Source: Epiperipatus broadwayi
Taxonomy: Eukaryota > Onychophora > Udeonychophora > Euonychophora > Peripatidae
Assembly: GCA_028023455.1 (NCBI GenBank)
Contig: JAQFVV010013061.1
Span: 129,001 to 193,000 of the forward strand
DNA length: 64,000 nucleotides
Direction of reading: 5' to 3'
Below are positions 1-12,109 of the stretch, in pieces. The translations under genes and the position numbers were made by a program. The first letter of the stretch is position 1. Each line of letters starts with the position of its first letter. The notes under the pieces were generated by a model. That model had not been told where the DNA came from. It was given only the letters and a program-made list of their open reading frames with translations, and searched no databases.

Positions 1-113
1 TTTTTTAAAATCTGTCACCCATATAAAAAAAAAACATATAACTGACATTAAAATGAATAATACATTACTCGTTTCAATACAGACAATTTTTTAGCATATA
101 TGTTTTATAAATT

Positions 114-308
114 AAAACATGCAAAACTCTCTATACATATTGCCACTCAGTGCAAGCCAGAGTAATCAATGGATGCCAGAATGCTTGTGCATAAAATCCC
201 TATCTAGTGCCTACTCATCCAATGTCCCCAGACTAGTTTCTGGATTGTGGCCTTGGATCTGAGAGAACTGCATCTAGATCATAAGAAATGGTGATCATGT
301 GATGTTTT
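114..308 (+). mobile_element. Family A ribozyme-derived element, copy A1
   Basis: A small non-autonomous repeat starting AAAACATGCAAAACTC and ending GTGATCATGTGATGTTTT, the two ends seen in the other A copies. The flanks carry a near-identical direct repeat (TATAAATTAAAA on the left, TATAAATAAAA on the right), read as the target-site duplication. Read on the minus strand it keeps the GAAAC and CTAGTCTGGGG part of the family's hammerhead domain, but the CTGATGA core is deleted between ATCCAA and GGCCACAA, so this copy cannot self-cleave. No coding capacity. Confidence 0.75.
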
Positions 309-577
309 ATAAATAAAATTCAATTTATATTACTTTTATTTTACATTCTAAGTTACATATTTTTGTATATATTTGCATAATGTAATTAATGGTTCAACTT
401 TAATTAATCTATTAAATTATTCTGATAAATATTACTTACAAAAGTGAATAGTAAGGTAATGTAATTCAGTCTTACAATCAATGAGGAATTGCTTGCACTT
501 CTCACATGCATTGACATCTGAGCAGTTATATTAATACTACTATTGCTTTTATCTGTTTAAGACACACACGGACCACA

Positions 578-580
578 CAT

Positions 581-646
<66 letters not shown>
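578..646. repeat. (CA)n-(TA)n compound microsatellite
   Basis: Short ACACAC runs pass directly into an uninterrupted (AT)n array of about 45 bases. Confidence 0.95.
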
Positions 647-2078
647 CAAGCATGATACACATGGTCATCAGTGTAAAATCTATTTATATATATTTAAATG
701 CCATTGGCTCTCTGATTTATCACATTTGCTTTGCATAATAAACAAAGTTTCTTTGATTCTTCTCTTTCTTGTCATTGTTTTCTTCACAGACCCCCACAAT
801 AATATCTGGGTTAGATCTATGTCCATATTTTTTTTTCAAAATTATAAGTAATTTGTCATAGCTTTCTTGTAAGTAGTCATATAAGAAATCTTATTGTCTA
901 TACTGTACTTAGTCCATGTTATCTACTTTTGTATTTTTGATTAATCTGTCCAAATTTATTTTTGTGTTAAAGCCTAATTTAACTTATCTAGACATATTAC
1001 TGCAATTTCATGTTAACTAGTCAGTACATATTATATCAACATCCTTTTTTTTATCAACTGTAATTTCTTCCTTATAAATCTGATACATATAGATATGTAA
1101 AGTATTTTAAATTAAAAATTATAACAAATGGATGTAATTATTATGTAAATTAAATAATTAAATTAAATCAGGATAATATATGCAGATCAGTTTTAATTTT
1201 CAATTTAAGATAACTATAAATGGGAACAGGCCATCAATAATACAAAAGATAAAGGAGATAAGATGAACCATCTTATATCACATAATCATATATTTTGTGG
1301 TACATAACCAATAAGATTTCCCTTATGTATATTACTAGGAGAATGCTAAAGGCGCAGCATTTCATTATGGATAGAAATTAATTTTAGAAATATTTTAGTA
1401 TTTTATGATTATGTAAAGAATATGAACATAGATTTTATCCGGGTATTATTAAAGTGATTTGTGTGGAAATAAATTATAGAAGATGCAAAATACACATGAT
1501 AAATAAAGAGAGCCAATAGCATTCAAATAAGTAACCAATGAATTTTTAAGTATTAATAATAGTAAATCTTATTTTATAACCATGAGTACGATGCGAACAA
1601 AATGAAATTTTAATCTTTATTCTTTATATTATAAATATATATAGGATGTCATTAATGCTAATTGTGTAGATATATAAATATATAATTGAATTATAAACAT
1701 TTGTATAAAAACTTTTTAAATTATGAAGTTTAATTTAGATTAGAAAAATTTAGTTGAATATTTTTTCTAATGATTGTATTGAAGAATAATAAGACAGATG
1801 TTTGCAATGTATTGAATATTTAAATAAAGTAAATTTAAATAATTTCTATCCGTGCATGTTTCTGCAAATTCAAACGTTTTACTCACATTTTTCAAGTTAA
1901 AAAGCTTATTAGTTAATTAAGTTCAACAGAAAAAAATATTAACAATTTGAATAGTTATGAGTTTGTAAAATAAACTTTTGAAAATTGCTTGTGAATTCTT
2001 TAATATATTTACCATTAACTATTTAAGTTTATAAAAATAAATTATAATTAGTTTTCGTGAATATATATATATATATAT
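647..2078. other. AT-rich stretch, no gene seen
   Basis: No long reading frame, RNA gene or repeat family that I recognise. Stop codons are dense in all frames. Likely intergenic or intronic. Confidence 0.6.
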
Positions 2079-2164
2079 AAGACTTATAAATCCAATAAAT
2101 AATATTATATTTCAACCAGAGGACTGGTTGAAATATAATATTATTTATTGGATTTATAAGTCTT
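2079..2164. repeat. Perfect 41-bp-arm hairpin
   Basis: Positions 2079-2119 are the exact reverse complement of 2124-2164, with a 4-base loop (AGGA). The arms end at the loop with CAACCAG and CTGGTTG. A (TA)n tract precedes the left arm and a T-run follows the right arm. The lack of any mismatch points to recent formation or gene conversion, or to a young foldback element or structured RNA. Confidence 0.9.
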
Positions 2165-2306
2165 TTTTTTGTTTTGTTTTTATATGTATTTCCTTTGGTT
2201 AGTTTGTTATATATTAATATTTTGATATATATATACACAGATATAAAGGTAGCCTTAAACAATCAGTTGAATTTTAAAACCTTCTTCAACAGTATCTTCC
2301 AAAGTG

Positions 2307-2393
2307 TAAGCTTGTGATTAAGACCTGTAGAGGTCCCTACTTTCGCATTTTCAAGCGCACATGCTTAAAGGTTTATTGCCTTAGTAAATATTA
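2307..2393 (+). repeat. Dispersed repeat G, copy 1
   Basis: A segment of about 87 bases containing GACCTGTAGAGGTCCC and CAAGCGCACATGCTTAAAGG. It recurs in inverted orientation at 52351-52437 with few differences. A weaker match lies inside the family C repeat near 47,215-47,275 (CACATGC followed by GGGACCTCTACAGG), so G is probably a fragment of the B/C superfamily. Confidence 0.7.
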
Positions 2394-2399
2394 CAAAGA

Positions 2400-3920
2400 A
2401 ATAGTGAAAAAGACAATAATCAGAAGCTATTTTGCTTACTGATAATGAGAGCTTTAGTATTTTTCCTCAGTTTTAATCTCTCAATAAATCATTTATCTTG
2501 GTTGGAAATCTTTAGCTTACTGAATAAATATATTGTAACCCTCCACCATAGGCATACAACACAGGCAACAACATTGAGATTCCCAAAGAACTGTACAACC
2601 CATAACCCCAAAATGACAAAAGTGTAACAAGAGTGTATCAAAATGATACCAAGACACACAAGCCAACACCGTAATAACTGCATTTTTATCAGAGAATGAA
2701 TCCTCTTATGGTCAAAATATCTTATAACGCAAATATTAAATAATACACATCTCAAGTTTTTATTTTATCTAAAACTCGGGTTTTTATTTAATCTCAATCT
2801 CAAGTTCTTATCTTAATCTCATGTTCCTGTTTTATTTAAATCTTAGGGTTCTTATTTTATCCACCTCTCAGCATTTTATTGATACTTGATACAATAAATA
2901 ATTATTTTGTTTAATATTTAAATATCATTAATTGAAATAACAACTTAGATTCTTATACACTAGATACTCTTATTTTCTTCATATATTTTTTATAATATTA
3001 TATCTTATCTTCCTTTCATTGCAGATATTGTACCAGTCGAAAATGTATGTCCATTCAACAAGATTTAGAATCTAAGCAAAAGTACCCCAAATCCAATCAT
3101 GCCCGAGATACACAGGTCAGGAGCAATCCCAAATCTATAACACTATGGACAACACTCTACGGTAATACTACATAAATTAATTATTTCCAGGCCCGGTGCT
3201 ACATTGTTTTGCATGAGACTCAACTGGTGATGATGATGAGAGATTGAGTGAACCCAAGATATTAAGTTTAAAATACATAAATATAAATATTATTAAGGAG
3301 ATTCGAACAACTGAATTAAGTTTAAAAATATATATATATTTATTTTGACAAAAATTCCAGATTTTATATATATTCAACTTCATGCAATTAAACTTTAATT
3401 TTGGATACAAATATTTGATGATCTTGTTTACAATTATTTTATTTCAATAGATATCAATTTAGTGTGGCGGTTACAATACTGACGTATATTTCAAATAGGA
3501 TTTTATTCAGTGTACAAAAATAAATTTATCTGGGTGATTGGTAGATGTTTATACATTTAGAAATACATGTAAAAATATAATAATAAGAGTTTCGCTGATT
3601 ATAGGACTTGAATATAATGCTCTTGGCATTGGATACATATTTTCATTTATAGATTTTATTTACAACAGTAAATGAGGATAGTTTGTGATCAAAATATACT
3701 TAAAAACATTTATTAATTTTACATTTTCGACATTTAAGAATAGACTATAGCGAAACTATAATTGTGAGAATGGCTTATTCAATAAAGGGGAGGGCAGCTT
3801 CATGAGAGGTTGGATTTAAATTCCAATGGAAAATATTACAAAGAGAAAACGTTTCATTATTACATATCATTACGATTTATTTTGTCAAACAGGCTAAAAG
3901 AAAAACGAACTATAAGAAAT
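2400..3920. other. AT-rich stretch, no gene recognised
   Basis: Mostly AT-rich. A polypyrimidine tract and TTGCAG at about 3005-3024 resemble a splice acceptor, but the sequence behind it closes with a stop after about 15 codons and there is no partner donor. No gene is called. Confidence 0.5.
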
Positions 3921-4215
3921 TGCGGTGTTAGCATAATGGCTGAATATCTGCGGATCCAATATTTTGAGGTGCTTTATCAGATTAACAGAAGAAAACAGTC
4001 TAGCCAACTTGCCACCCCACATTTTGTGGAATCGGCTGACAAAAGGTCCTCGGACGGAGATACAATGGGCCGAACTTTTTCGGAATTATCCCATGCATTG
4101 CTCTCGTTACGCGAGTATATATATATATGGTCTAGGGACATTCATTGCCCTGTTTGTGACCTGAAATGAAGATGAGATGACTCGGGCGTTCCGACGCACG
4201 TCTCTAGATAAAGCT
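3921..4215 (+). other. Unrecognised GC-richer island
   Basis: A segment of higher GC than its surroundings, including CACGTCTCTAGATAAAGC near its end and a short (TA)n in the middle. Overlapping open frames of 119 and 66 codons run through it but match no family I know and cross the microsatellite. Near its start TAGCATAATGG resembles a tRNA A box, but no convincing B box follows. It could be an old SINE, a fragment of a larger repeat, or a remnant exon. Confidence 0.3.
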
Positions 4216-4990
4216 TAATAATATGAAGAGTGGCCTATGCTAACAACGCTTTTATAAGAATATGAAATCATTTAGTTTAAATATTAACATAAAACCTTAA
4301 ATGGTTTAACAAAGATGTAATGATATGTTTAAATAATGACCCATGTAAGATAAAGTCATTTATTAAAGTTAAAACTACAATTAATGAAGCGTGCATTGCT
4401 TCCCCTTCTTGAATCACTATTTTGTTTAACATATATAAACTAAAATTCATGCACTTAAAAGTGCAAACAACAAAATAGAATTTGTTCACTAGTCTTTTTG
4501 GTGATGATGATTAATAAAGAAATTGATAAATCTAATGGACACCAATATCCATTCCAGATTGAAAAATATTTATACATTTTGTATAATTTTACGGTATAAT
4601 ATTTAAAAAAAAAAGCATATATTCATTTAACAAGAAAAACTCAGACTTACAAACTATTTAGAAATAAGTAAATAAGAACTCATTACCACCACCCCCCCCT
4701 TCTAAGTTCGTAAAACCGGGTTTGATTTGCATTTAAAAATAAAAGTTTAGTGAAAAATATAAAAATATCATTTAAAATAAATTAGAACCGCACTAAATTA
4801 CAAAAGAAAGTATGAAGCGTGAGTTGGATTAAATAGTTTACAATAATATTAGTTAGGGTTATAGAGAATCGATACCAAAGAAATAATTATTAGTTTTCAA
4901 GTACTCACCGATGAGCGAGTTAAAAGAGATTAAATATACAGAAAACATTAATTTAAAAAGAGTTTACAAGTTATAATTTAGGTAATATGA
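4216..4990. other. AT-rich stretch, no gene seen
   Basis: Nothing recognised apart from a short poly-C run near 4692. Confidence 0.5.
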
Positions 4991-5232
4991 TTATAATGAC
5001 TTTGGGCTGGTTACCTCAGCATTCTATGGAATACAGATGAATTTTGTCTCTTGGCCTCGGTGGTTCTTTGACGGCATGGCACACTTGAACGGTAGAAGCT
5101 ATATCATGCACGGCAAAGATTGGAGCTGAAGACGGAAGGGAAGGCAGCTGAAGCCCCTCAAAAATTTACAGACAGAAGTGTTAAAGACTATTGACCTAAC
5201 TCTCTCTCTTTTTTGACACAATAGATTTTTGG

Positions 5233-5244
5233 CCCTATTTATAC
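5233..5244 (-). promoter_or_regulatory. TATA-box core promoter candidate (minus strand)
   Basis: On the minus strand the sequence reads GTATAAATAGGG, a near-consensus TATA box with GC-rich 3' flank, inside a GC-richer block (about 4990-5245). Downstream on the same strand lie a GAGAGAGAG purine tract and GGGGCTTCAGCTGCC. No open frame follows. It may be a host core promoter or the U3/R part of a decayed LTR. Confidence 0.35.
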
Positions 5245-5249
5245 AAAAC

Positions 5250-6690
5250 TCTAAGGTGTTCAAAGAATGTTTTTTTAATTAAAACTTCTTATCTTTAATT
5301 AACAGAAATATTTTAGCTATTGTTAGTGGAGATGGAATCATTAGATAACTGTCCAAAAATAATTTCAAATCAATTTCCAGATTGGAAATAGATTTGATAA
5401 AAAATGTTAATCTCTAATTAAAATCAATTAGCTTTGTTTTTAAATTTTACTTTCATTAACTTTAGTTAAAAAATTCTTTTTAAAATCATGAATCCCACCC
5501 CTTTAATTATTCTTGGACAGCCATCTTCCATCTTGAATATTTTGTGTACTTATATGAAGAAAATATTTATAAAACAAATGACATATAATTAAGAATAAAA
5601 ATACAAAATTATTTAAAATATTTGTTTGTGCTTTTATATATATATAAAAGCTCCGATAATATATGTATATATCTGAGTCACATTCATAAAAGTCAATGTT
5701 TAAAATTAAAGAAAATTTTTATCTCAGATTTATATTTATAAACTTTTATAGATGCTTCTCAGAAATATACTAGTTTATATAAATATGATGAAAAAAACAA
5801 TGGGTTAAGTGGTAGAACAGTGGAACTCGATCTCGGGCTAAGATCGACTGCTACAGTACAGCACACAAGTATCAATCATCATAATATTTTTTATATTTCA
5901 TAATTTTTTTTCTTTTATCTGTATTAAAATGCAAAATCAAATCAATATTTATTTAGGTTATTTGCAATCAATAAGTGTATTTAATAAAATAATAATTAAG
6001 CATAATAAAATAAAAATAATAATAATTAAAATACAAGATGTTTCCAGATGTTAAACAATGGGATTTGAAATGGCTAATATGAGTAATGTGCTAGCCATTG
6101 ATAACTTAAATTTTCATTCAACTGAAGACAAATACAGAATGTTTGCACATTATTATACCCATCCTAAATTTAATAATATTGAGAAACCTATGCTAAATAT
6201 AATTAATAAGCAGTTGATTTGAAAATTCTAACACTAGTCCTTTGAACCAAAATATTTTGATTTTTTTAATTAAATTTACAATCATTATCAACGTTACATT
6301 TTTATAAGTTTAAAAGATCAAGTGAAAATTTTAATTTTCAATGTGGGATCTGTCATAGAGAACAGAAATTCAAAATCATTCATTTTTTAAAGATCAAGCA
6401 TTAAAAAATATATGTTTAGCAATTCAAACACATAATTGCAATGTTAAAATTTTAAATAAATCTTTTTTAAAAGGAGTATTTTATGAAAGTAGAGTTTTGA
6501 TATTTATACCATATACATTTTGGTGCACAAGATGCAATTTTTAATATAATAATAATTCTAGAAATAAACAAAATACTTGGATTAAATTAGAATCACTCAG
6601 AGCAAGGGATGAAAAAATTTCCACATACATATTTACTCTGCTATCTTGTCCATAATGTTGTAGCATCCACATGACACTAGAATGCCATGT
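5250..6690. other. AT-rich stretch, no gene seen
   Basis: A small stem-loop (CGATCT pairing with AGATCG, about 5829-5847) occurs in a slightly GC-richer patch. Nothing else is recognised. Confidence 0.5.
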
Positions 6691-6955
6691 AAATATCACA
6701 TGATCACTGTTTCTTATGCTTGCTTATAACTGTTATTAAAACAGGCAAAACTCTCCATACAGTAGTGCCACTCAGGTACAGTGCTCTCAGATCCAAGATT
6801 CCTCACTGATGAATGCCACAAGCTAGAAACTAATCTGAGGATATTGGATGAGTAAGCACTAGATAGGGATTTTATGCACAAGCCTTCTTGCATCCATTGA
6901 TTATTCTGGATTGCACTGAGTGGCACTTCTATATGGAGAGTTTTGCCTGTTTTAA
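6691..6955 (-). mobile_element. Family A ribozyme-bearing element, copy A2
   Basis: Inverted relative to copy A1: the tail (CACATGATCACTG) lies on the left and TTTTGCCTGTTTTAA on the right. Both sides show arms GGCAAAACTCTCCATA and its complement, making the element partly foldback. Flanking repeats TAGAATGCCATGTA (left) and TAGAATGTCATCTA (right) are read as a 14-bp target-site duplication with two changes. The centre holds a hammerhead motif. No protein coding capacity. Confidence 0.8.
6791..6849 (+). ncRNA. Hammerhead ribozyme motif, family A (partly decayed)
   Basis: Type I hammerhead layout. Outer stem I is ATCCAA with TTGGAT, inner stem I is CCTCA with TGAGG, and the core reads CTGATGA then GAA. 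Stem II (TGC, loop CACAA, GCT) keeps only two pairs. Stem III, which should be the palindrome ACTAGT, reads ACTAAT. Both catalytic strands are present, but stems II and III are weak, so activity is doubtful. Confidence 0.65.
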
Positions 6956-7014
6956 TAGAATGTCATCTATAATAATATGAAGCACTAGGAAAGAATATTG
7001 TTTTTTAATCGTTG

Positions 7015-7017
<3 letters not shown>

Positions 7018-7063
<46 letters not shown>
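7018..7063. repeat. (TA)n microsatellite
   Basis: Uninterrupted TA dinucleotide array, just downstream of element A2. Confidence 0.95.
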
Positions 7064-7065
<2 letters not shown>

Positions 7066-7240
7066 AAGTGATCAGTGTGTAAGCACACACAGAGCTTCAT
7101 GTTAGTTGTTGAAAATAGCATTCATCTATAGATTTTTAAAGCTCAAATATCTAATTTTTCATTTTCATTTGTTTGTATAGGTGTGTGTCTTGGGGAATGA
7201 AAGGGTTCATATGTATATATTTCTTGTTTCATTGAAATGG

Positions 7241-7242
<2 letters not shown>

Positions 7243-7279
<37 letters not shown>

Positions 7280-7291
7280 TATATATATTTC

Positions 7292-7324
<33 letters not shown>
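7243..7324. repeat. (TA)n microsatellite with internal hairpin
   Basis: (TA)n tracts interrupted by TTTCTAAA. TTTCTAAATA near 7288 and TATTTAGAAA at the end are inverted copies bracketing a pure TA loop. Confidence 0.85.
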
Positions 7325-7325
<1 letters not shown>

Positions 7326-7715
7326 GAAAGAAAAATATATTTCCATTGTCTTATATATTTGTCCTAAAGGCGATTCTTTCCTTGCAAATAACATTTTGAT
7401 GGTTCTGTTTTTTTTTTCTTAAACATTCCGAAAAATGTAGTTGCATGTAAGTGTGAATTTATTTTCTCATCCTTGAGGCCATTAAAAGGCAAGTAAGATT
7501 TTCATACCTTGGTGTAATCTTAACAGGATTGTGTCACCTGTTTTAGATCAAAGATCAACCCAGCTAGTTACATGGAAGTGTTAAATTAATTTCTTATCTG
7601 TAAACTGATTTAAATCAAAGATCAACCATGCGGTCTGTTGTCGTTTTTAACCAAGGCAGTTATAGTATAGGTGTTAAAAAATATAGAAAACAAAGAGTTG
7701 CTTAGCAAAAGTTTT

Positions 7716-7778
7716 TATAAATAGGTCAAAGAAAAAGAACCAGGAGTCCAAGTCAAGCAGTCAGAGAAGAAAAATAAA
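7716..7778 (+). promoter_or_regulatory. TATA box followed by AATAAA, LTR-like arrangement
   Basis: TATAAATAGG at 7716-7725 is followed about 50 bases later by AATAAAGTTGTTGG (AATAAA at 7773-7778). A TATA box with a close downstream polyadenylation signal is typical of the U3-R boundary of an LTR retrotransposon. I do not see a second LTR, a primer-binding site or gag/pol, so this would be a solo or decayed LTR. A host promoter with a chance AATAAA is the alternative. The region up to about 7970 is GC-richer than average. Confidence 0.35.
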
Positions 7779-8008
7779 GTTGTTGGCAGTGAAAAAAGTT
7801 TGGGCTTTTTAAAGTAAAAGTTTTAAGAGAAAGGTGATTCTCAGCTGCTAGAGCAATTGACTGTATTTAAGCTGAGAAGAGATCCACGCTATGATCTGTG
7901 GGTAGGACAAATTTACTTTTACCTTCTCTGAAAAATCTCCAGAAAAAATGCATCTAAAGAAGAGGAGGAAAGACAATTTTTCCCATGCTGCTGCTATGAA
8001 AGAAGATG

Positions 8009-8262
8009 GAGAACCAACATCGAAGCTGGTCTATCCTGAGTCCAGTAAAGCCCAAGGTCGATCCTGACAATGAGTGAACCAGTAGAAAAATATCTGCCTC
8101 AATCAAAGTGACACAGTAATCCATCAAAAGAAAATTGAGAAACAACTTCGAAGCCAGTCTATCTTGAGTCCAGTAAAGCCCAAGGTCGCTCCTGACAATT
8201 AGTGAACCAGTAGAAAAAATCTGCATCAAGCAAAGTGACACCGTAATCTATCGCAAGTATAA
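8009..8262 (+). repeat. Two-copy tandem duplication, about 128 bp
   Basis: Copy 1 (8009-8137) and copy 2 (8138-8262) share GAGTCCAGTAAAGCCCAAGG and GTGAACCAGTAGAAAAA with scattered substitutions and one or two indels. It lies just downstream of the TATA/AATAAA region and may belong to the same element. Reading frames through it are short and unrecognised. Confidence 0.9.
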
Positions 8263-10700
8263 ACTTTCTATCTTTAAAAAAAAATTATTTATATCTTAAG
8301 AATGCCTTCTATAAAAATTCGAACATTTAATTTCCTTAGATTCATAAAATTTGTAAAAGACTATCTCAAAAGGAGATGTGTTTCAATGGGACAGTGATGT
8401 ATATATATATATATATATATATATGAGTGTTTTAGTTTTTTGACTATCTAAAAAAATGTGTGTTTCAAAAAAGACAGTGATAGTTTTTTTTTAAGTATTG
8501 CTTTTAAAGAGTCAATTTAAATTATAACTAGATTACTTATTAATGGTTAAATCAAAAAAAGAGTGTAATGTATAATTATAAGTGGAACAAAAGATTATTA
8601 TAGAGTTTATAATTGCAGCATTTATATGTTTTATTTCGAGATATACCAGTATGTTCTTTTTAAGTATAATATATATTTGATTGATTAATTTATTTGTGTC
8701 AATTTAGTTAAGTATGGGGCTAAATGATATTACACCAGGAAACCAATTTATGTATAAATTTGTTTGCTTTATCCCGAATCTAAAGTGGGGAAAGGGGGGT
8801 AACAATTCATTTTGAATGGTAAAATAAGAAACAGTCAAAGTTAAATTTCTTAAATCGCGTCTAAGTCTGGCTTAGTTAAAAATGTCATTTATTTTTAAAA
8901 AAAAAAGAGAGAGAAAGAAAAGAAATCAAATATCTGTATAAAAATCCGCCCTCTTCCCATATATGTATCATCACAATACCTTGTTAAAGAAATTCAAAAT
9001 ATGAATGAGTGTTAAGATTATTTTATTTGATTGAGATTAAGATTCTTTGTGACAATTAAAAAAATGAAATGATATATATATATGTCTATTTATGTGTTAA
9101 AAAAAAATTATAATAATAATAGTGCTTCTTTCTCAAGTATAAAACGGGCAATATTACTTATTGCAAAGATATGTGTTCATCTCACTATATATATATATAT
9201 TTAGTGATGCATGCAATTGGGGGAAAGAAATATCTCAGCAGGAGTAATTTTTTTCCTTTTTTAGCATTTTATGGTTAAGATTTATATTTGAAACACTTGG
9301 GCATTTTATAGCCTATAAAATATGGTTGTCTTAAATTTCCCCATTATTACTTATTAAATACAGGTTTAGGAAAATATCTATGCCGATATAAGTTAATGCT
9401 TTTAATGGGCAAATATATCAGTGGCTTAATAGATTGATGTGTGCCTATATGGCTTTTAATAAAAAATAGATGTCGAGTATGCTATGCGGACTGCTACACA
9501 GATATTTTACTGGTCCTGGCAATATGAGATAGCCATGGTTTTCTTTGAGCTGATGAATGGGTAGACTCGATAATGATTGGGATTCAAAGCCCACGCTCTA
9601 TTATTTCCTACACAAGCCAAACTGAATGCGGATGTGTTATCATAGGAACATATATATATATATTACTACTCAACAAAGGAGATTGGCCCATGTTTTCCAA
9701 TCTTAATAATATAGCCAGCACAGAATTCAAACCCAGACGCCACTGAATGCTGTAATTAGATTTCTTAATCATGCCTTTTGTTAATTCTGTGTGAAATAGA
9801 TAAATCATATTTTTCATATAACTATTAATAATGAAGGGAGCTAAAATTATGCTTTTGTCCATAACTTCTGCTGGGCATACTAATAGTAAAATATAATAAT
9901 AATAAATATCTATATACTTAACTTCCCCTATGTATGTAAACACACGCATAAATTTATTATATATATTCATTTGGCCTCTAAATTAATATAACCAGGTATT
10001 GTGTTGCTCTCCAAAATTGGCATATTAATTGTTATGGTGGCATATCTCTTGATAAAATATTATTCTTAATATAAAAATTTGTTTTATGATGACACACGTA
10101 TAATACTGATTATTTACTATGTGTGTAGCTATCATTTCTGGCTAATTTATAATTATTGTTTTGATTCACAATTGTTGTTGTTATGAACTCTGGTATGACT
10201 TCATTATGATGCACACACATATCTAATGCTGATGTTCATTATTGTAATCGTTAGATTTAATAGTTCATAATCTTGGTTGTCATTATGGACCGGTAACTTC
10301 TTTGTAAAAATTATATATTTATCCTAGTGATATCGAAATTCTGTACCATTATCAATAACTGATAATCAAACATTGTAATTATTATTTTTTGGTTTAAATG
10401 TAAACCTATACATGGATTGTAATAAGATCCAAACATGGCTATTATTATTTATATTTTCTAATGAATTTTGTTAATAAATTGTATATATCTATACTGTTGT
10501 GATGTCATTTCATGGTTCATTTTATCCACTCAACCACATCCACACTTGATTAAGTCATATATGTATGTATCCAAAACCTATGAAATATTAAAAATAATAT
10601 TTTGAGCTATATCGCAGTATTTAGTGAGTATCTTAGATTAAATTAATAAAGTCTAATGCAGGATAGGCTCAGGTTGAATAGAGAGTCCTTGTTTCTACCC
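8263..10700. other. AT-rich stretch, no gene recognised
   Basis: Short TA tracts occur at about 8400, 9070, 9190 and 9650. A B-box-like GGGTTTGAATTC lies on the minus strand near 9725-9737 without a clear A box. No coding sequence is recognised; the 120-codon minus-strand frame at 9608-9970 is low complexity. Confidence 0.5.
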
Positions 10701-10779
10701 TGACCACTGGGACTGAGAAAAAACGGTGACCATTAATAGCATCAGGAGCGTTGGTTGGATAGTGGAGATTTTGTAGCAC

Positions 10780-10848
10780 TGGCAAATAGGTTAAAGCTTA
10801 GTACTGTTCCGTGACTACCATATCCCAAACATACTGGGTTTGAAGTAC
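10780..10848 (+). other. tRNA-like (SINE head) relic
   Basis: TGGCAAATAGG at 10780-10790 fits the Pol III A box and GGTTTGAAGTAC at 10837-10848 resembles a B box. Their spacing of about 46 bases suits a class II (long variable arm) tRNA. The surrounding sequence (10640-10890) is GC-richer than its neighbours. I could not fold a complete cloverleaf, so this is probably a decayed SINE or tRNA pseudogene. Confidence 0.4.
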
Positions 10849-10898
10849 TTTTGCTAGATCTCTGAATCTTGTTGGCTGATCATACAATTCGGACCGTT

Positions 10899-10900
<2 letters not shown>

Positions 10901-10937
<37 letters not shown>

Positions 10938-10962
10938 ATATATATATATATATATATATATA
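10901..10962. repeat. Two (TA)n arrays separated by TTGTTA
   Basis: Pure TA arrays interrupted by TTGTTA, with TTACAA at the left edge and TAACAA at the right. Confidence 0.9.
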
Positions 10963-11966
10963 ACAAAATCCATATACTATTACTTATAAGAAGACTATTG
11001 TATGTTTTATTGCCTTCCTAAGTATGATTTTATAATAAAAAGTGATGGAACATTAAAACATTAAAAACAATTTTTTTAAAACTAAACTTTGTAAAATAAA
11101 CAATTGCAACTTGGCCGCTAATAAAATTCTGAAGTGCCAGAAATGGAAGAATCGGATATGATGCATAGAATTTAAGCTTCAGTACCTGTCACTCAACATC
11201 ACGCATTAAATTACGGAGGTATTAACTTTTATTATGAGATAAAATTGTGAATTGAATTATTAATTAAGATTAAAATATCATAAATTTATTTTCTAAGATA
11301 CAAAAAATTATTTGAAATAAAATAATTGATAGGCAACATATTGTAATTAAAACAAAATAACATACGATTTATTTTTTCTTTTAACTTAGATAAAAAATAA
11401 AATACCTCACAAAAAATTTGTTAACAAAATTTAAGATCTACAAAAGAAAAATAGTTACAATATGCAAATAGGGTATTATCTATATGAATAAAATATAAAT
11501 ATATGTGCATATATTTGTATTTATATATTGCACTATTTTTATCAACTTATGTAAGTATTGAATGCCTTTAGAAAAATGTAACTTCATTTAAATATTTTCA
11601 ATTGTTAAAATGACATACAGATTAGTATATGCATTATGTTTCAAGTGGTATTCTTGTTCTCTTTTTGTTGATTCTGGTCTGACCAATGACAGCACTAGCA
11701 TGGGAATTGGACATGGAAGATTAGATTCTTTAATATGTAAGTTTAAGGTAATGCTTTAACCATCCTGCCAAAGCATTGCCTTAAAATTCAGTGGTTAGGC
11801 TGGCAACATGCGAAGAAGAGAGAACATGCATATACTAACCTATATGCTAATATCAACAGCTGAATGTAGTTGGAATATTTAAATAAAGTTAAATTTTTCT
11901 AAGGCATTTGGCATTTACATTAGATGATGGAAATAATTCAGTATATAAATATAACTAATATACTAT
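10963..11966. other. AT-rich stretch, no gene seen
   Basis: No recognised gene or repeat. Confidence 0.5.
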
Positions 11967-12038
11967 CATCACAAGTCTTCAGGAAAACAATATATATATA
12001 TATATAATAACAGCATCACAAGTCTGCAGGAAAACAAT
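11967..12038 (+). repeat. Short tandem duplication beside (TA)n
   Basis: A 25-base unit (CATCACAAGTCTTCAGG start) at 11967-11991 recurs at 12014-12038 with one change. Both units are followed by TA tracts, as if unit and microsatellite were duplicated together. Confidence 0.85.
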
Positions 12039-12041
12039 CTG

Positions 12042-12046
<5 letters not shown>

Positions 12047-12107
<61 letters not shown>
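12047..12107. repeat. (TA)n microsatellite at LINE 5' junction
   Basis: TA array of about 60 bases ending directly at the truncated 5' end of the RTE copy. Confidence 0.95.

Positions 12108-12108
<1 letters not shown>

Positions 12109-12109
<1 letters not shown>

Noticed and set aside
2997-3070. Splice acceptor-like CTTTCATTGCAG and short exon
   Set aside because: The frame stops after about 15 codons in the matching phase and there is no downstream donor or polyadenylation context.
3210-3245. GATGATGATGAG run as a possible RTE 3' tail
   Set aside because: Sequence upstream does not match the RTE C-terminal region. Similar runs at 4501, 20625, 62270 and 62450 were also rejected.
5801-5880. 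Possible tRNA around GGTAGAACAGTGG
   Set aside because: A good stem-loop is present but there is no B box, acceptor stem or T arm.
9690-9800. tRNA/SINE on the minus strand around GGGTTTGAATTC
   Set aside because: Only a B-box-like string; no A box at suitable distance.
10084-10245. Loose tandem similarity around ATGATGACACACG and ATGATGCACACAC
   Set aside because: Match is short and interrupted; not distinguishable from AT-rich background.
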